Positions 61,654 to 64,000 of a stretch of DNA of 64,000 nucleotides are shown one piece after another. The DNA lies in NCBI GenBank assembly GCA_029204225.1, contig CM055101.1, forward strand, positions 30,534,519-30,598,518. The letters are read 5' to 3'. The DNA is from Diphasiastrum complanatum. Taxonomy: Eukaryota; Streptophyta; Lycopodiopsida; Lycopodiales; Lycopodiaceae. The stretch's first letter is position 1, and the number at the start of each line of letters is the position of its first letter. The notes beneath the pieces are model-generated. The model searched no databases and was not told the origin of the DNA. It worked only from the letters and a program-made list of their open reading frames with translations. The position numbers and the translations under genes were made by a program.

Positions 61654-61920
61654 CTCTACAAATGCATCCTTTATTATCTTAAACATTGTGGCATATGCTT
61701 CTCTACTAATGCCATAAAAATCACTTGCTCCCTAAACTAATGTAATATCCATTATTTTTCCAACTTCATTCATAATGCTATCAATAATCGAAGCCTTAAA
61801 ATTTTGCATTATGTCATTGTTTATTATTGATTTCATAGACTTAGAAGTTAAAATAGGACCTCATAATTTTCCAATTGAAATCTCATAAGCCAAATGGTAT
61901 TCAACAACGAATGAAGATAT
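61654..61920 (-). pseudogene. Unidentified coding-like segment (exon D) with splice donor
   Basis: Minus strand: VEYHLAYEISIGKL, stop, GPILTSKSMKSIINNDIMQN, FKASIIDSIMNEVGKIMDIT, LV, stop, GASDFYGISREAYATMFKII, KDAFVE, then GTAAGT (donor at 61653). Two in-frame stops (TGA, TAG) indicate decay. The protein family is not recognised. Confidence 0.45.
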
Positions 61921-62091
61921 GCATAGCAAATACCATGTTCATAAAATAGTCAACAAATATTTGGACACTCATTGTAGTGATTGTACCACATTACAAAAAT
62001 TTGAGAAAGTGAAAATAAATAATTGGGAGGACTAGTAATTGCATTGAATCAGAAGTTTAAACAATTTTAAACTAAATAAGTTGTAACTTAC

Positions 62092-62301
62092 TTGAATACA
62101 TGGATTCTTCTTTTTTTGGTAATCTCCTTTGGATGAAAGATCACAAATATCTCTTATTACCAGTCTCTTGCTATTTTTTCTCTTTTTATTTATCAAATTT
62201 GTGTATATGACCATAGACAAATGTGAGATACACATGGATTGAAATGCAATTTTCATCCCATCATTACTAGTTGTAAAATCAAGTAAAGAAGAATATAACA
62301 T
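62092..62301 (-). pseudogene. Unidentified coding-like segment (exon C) with splice donor
   Basis: Open frame MLYSSLLDFTTSNDGMKIAF, QSMCISHLSMVIYTNLINKK, IRDICDLSSKGDYQKKKN, ending CIQ before GTAAGT (donor at 62091). Upstream border unclear. It may be the exon before D. Confidence 0.4.
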
Positions 62302-62760
62302 TTAAATCTCCATCTTGAAATCTCATTTATCTCCAAATAATCTAAAAAACCATTTTTTCATGAGACATGTAAATTACCAATTGAGTTACTAAATGAAAAT
62401 CAGGATGCAATGAATATGGATCAATAGAATACAATCTTTCTCACAATATCATTCGACATTCTTTGCAAGAAATAGTGAAAGTCTTAGCATATGGTCATCA
62501 CAAGGAATGAAGAAAATCTTATAGGCAAACAAGAGTGGCATTTCATGAAACAACATGTTGGAACTAGCACAAGGAACAATTACATTTTGCAAATTTCAGG
62601 ATTTACAAAACAGTGCAAATTCATCATAGTATAAAATCACCAAATTATGAAAATTTTCAAAAAGCATTCAAATTTATACAAGCCAATAGGAAATAGGCAC
62701 AAAGAGATACATTTGTATATTGAAATAAAATAGTATACAAAGTGTTTGAATTTCCAAGTT

Positions 62761-63471
62761 CTATTCCATTTTTGACACTTTCTTTAATGAAAGTTGCAAT
62801 TTGGAGTCATGCAATAACTTTCGTCTTTCATATGGATCCAAAAGCTCATAGTTCTACCACTTACTCAAATTAGCATAAGCATCATACAATGCTATATCTG
62901 ATGATTTAAACATGGAATTCATTGGTTTATATCCTAAAATTTTAAGTGCAATAGTTTTCTTAACAAATATTATTCTATGCACAGTTGTAAAATTATGTCC
63001 TCCAGAAAAATAAGAAAGTGTCTTGATTGCCATAATTATTGTATCACTATCTGGATGAAACTTTGAATAGGCAACACTTATTTCATTATAAATGAAGAAC
63101 TTCAGATAATGGCCAAGTGCATGATCTCTTTGGAACTCAACAAGATCTTTGCCCTCCTAGATGGATTGCAAACTCTTCAAGATAAAGAGTTTCCTAAAAT
63201 AATAAGAAATGCTATCTCCAATATAAAATATGGCTTTAAACATCAATTACTACAATTCAAGATATAAAACTTACACATTCAACTTTGTCTTCCATAATGA
63301 TTGTCTCGTTGTCAATATTGTGACTACCTCTTGAAGTCAATAAAATCAAAGTATAGATAGCTGGTTCTAGAAAACCAAGTTGATTTCGGAATTTGAGAAA
63401 CTCCTCTTGAATTGGAAGCTCACATTCTTTCTCATGCATCTGCTCAATAGCCATCTTCAAGCAATCTTTCC
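62761..63471 (-). pseudogene. Unidentified spliced gene remnant (exons A and B)
   Basis: Exon A (63275-63471): acceptor TTTTGTCAG before it; reads KDCLKMAIEQMHEKECELPI, EEFLKFRNQLGFLEPAIYTL, SRGSHNIDNETIIMEDKVEC, then donor GTAAGT. Intron 63194-63274 is 81 bp, GT…AG with a T-rich acceptor (TTATTATTTTAG). Exon B (62761-63193): EGKDLVEFQRDHALGHYLKF, FIYNEISVAYSKFHPDSDTI, KTLSYFSGGHNFTTVHRIIF, KILGYKPMNSMFKSSDIALY, YANLSKW, stop, NYELLDPYERRKLLHDSKLQ, ending KME-stop at 62761. Exon B needs two read-through stops (near 63153 and 62853), and the exon A-B phase does not match, so it is decayed. Family not recognised; the 5' end is cut by copia DNA at about 63500. Confidence 0.5.
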
Positions 63472-63504
63472 CTGACAAAATCAGATCCTAGTTTAAATCA
63501 TCCA

Positions 63505-64000
63505 CACTAGGGAGACGATCAGCAGCCTCATCCACCAAATGGATGTCAAAGGGGCCTTCCTCCATGGAGAACTTGAGGAAGAGATATATATGAAACGGCC
63601 ACAAGGTTTTGAAGATGAGGATAACTTTAAATTGGTGTGTAGACTCCACAAATCCATGTATGGACTAAAGCAAGCATCACGGACATGGTATGATAAGATC
63701 GATGGTCATTTTTTAGATAAGGGCTTTGTAAGATCATAAGCTGATCCTAGTGTCTACATTAAGTGAGATAGAGGGCATATTATCATTGTAGCACTGTATG
63801 TAGATGATCTCATAATGACGACAACCGATCAAACATGATTGACAACCACAAAGGAGCAACTAACTTCCAGCTTTGAAATAAAAGACCTTGGGGAGCTGCT
63901 TGGGCATCCAAGTCAATAGAGATAGGAAGAATCAGACTTCTTGGTTAAACGAGTCTAACTATATTTGAAAAATCTTGCAACATTTAGGGATGAGTAATTA
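63505..64000 (+). pseudogene. Copia RT fragment at window end
   Basis: Plus strand: IHQMDVKGAFLHGELEEEIY, MKRPQGFEDEDNFKLVCRLH, KSMYGLKQASRTWYDKIDGH, FLDKGFVRS, stop, ADPSVYIK, stop, IIIVALYVDDLIMTTTDQT (catalytic box about 63790-63820), stop, FEIKDLGELLG, then a frameshift. The RT palm is well conserved, but at least three stops are present. It starts abruptly in the RT at about 63505 and runs out of the window. It is a different copia family from E and F. Confidence 0.92.

Noticed and set aside
1-64000. CRISPR arrays, bacterial operons or phage genes
   Set aside because: No regularly spaced direct repeats with unique spacers, no Shine-Dalgarno-like gene clusters; all recognisable genes are plant LTR-retrotransposon parts.

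Overview
The window looks like AT-rich intergenic DNA from a large, repeat-filled plant nuclear genome. It is almost entirely LTR retrotransposon DNA, mostly Ty1/copia (order gag, protease, integrase, RT, RNase H) with some Ty3/gypsy. The copia primer-binding sites are of the plant initiator-Met tRNA type (TGGTATCAGAGC and variants). I see no rRNA, no intact tRNA, no bacterial operon structure and no CRISPR array. The exact plant lineage cannot be told from the sequence. No intact host gene was found; the only candidate is a decayed, intron-containing gene at 60.9-63.5 kb on the minus strand. All family letters (B to K, R1, S, T, U, V) are my own labels.

Layout. 1-2.3 kb: minus-strand copia gag/protease, split by a foldback element with a 10-bp target duplication. 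2.3-5.3 kb: copia RT fragment (-), a family C integrase fragment (+) and repeat-poor DNA. 5.3-14.1 kb: a family C copia element (+) whose leader holds repeat R1 and whose protease region holds the complete but gene-poor element B (-), with TSD CCTTC. 14.1-17 kb: Ty3/gypsy remnant and LTR. 17-35 kb: a composite of R1, copia H, module U, SINE-like element, copia D, module V, a GA tract and copia I. This composite occurs twice (about 16.2-24.0 and 25.5-31.4 kb) with different internal deletions, plus a third partial copy at 33.7-35.2 kb.

35.4-41.2 kb: a structurally complete copia element E (-), with 648-bp LTRs and TSD ACCAG, lying inside the gag zinc knuckle of an older copia K. 41.2-50 kb: K, H, R1, repeat S and rearranged family C DNA (-). 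50-52.2 kb: short-LTR copia F. 52.2-60.5 kb: two copia G LTRs in opposite orientation around a second Ty3/gypsy gag remnant, then copia K gag (-). 60.5-63.5 kb: the decayed spliced gene. 63.5-64 kb: copia RT fragment (+).

No gene set works together as a host pathway. The coherent story is retroelement dynamics: nesting with readable target duplications, segmental duplication of mosaics, and families (B, C) that multiplied although their integrase, and in B also their RT, catalytic motifs are lost, which implies help in trans from relatives such as E.
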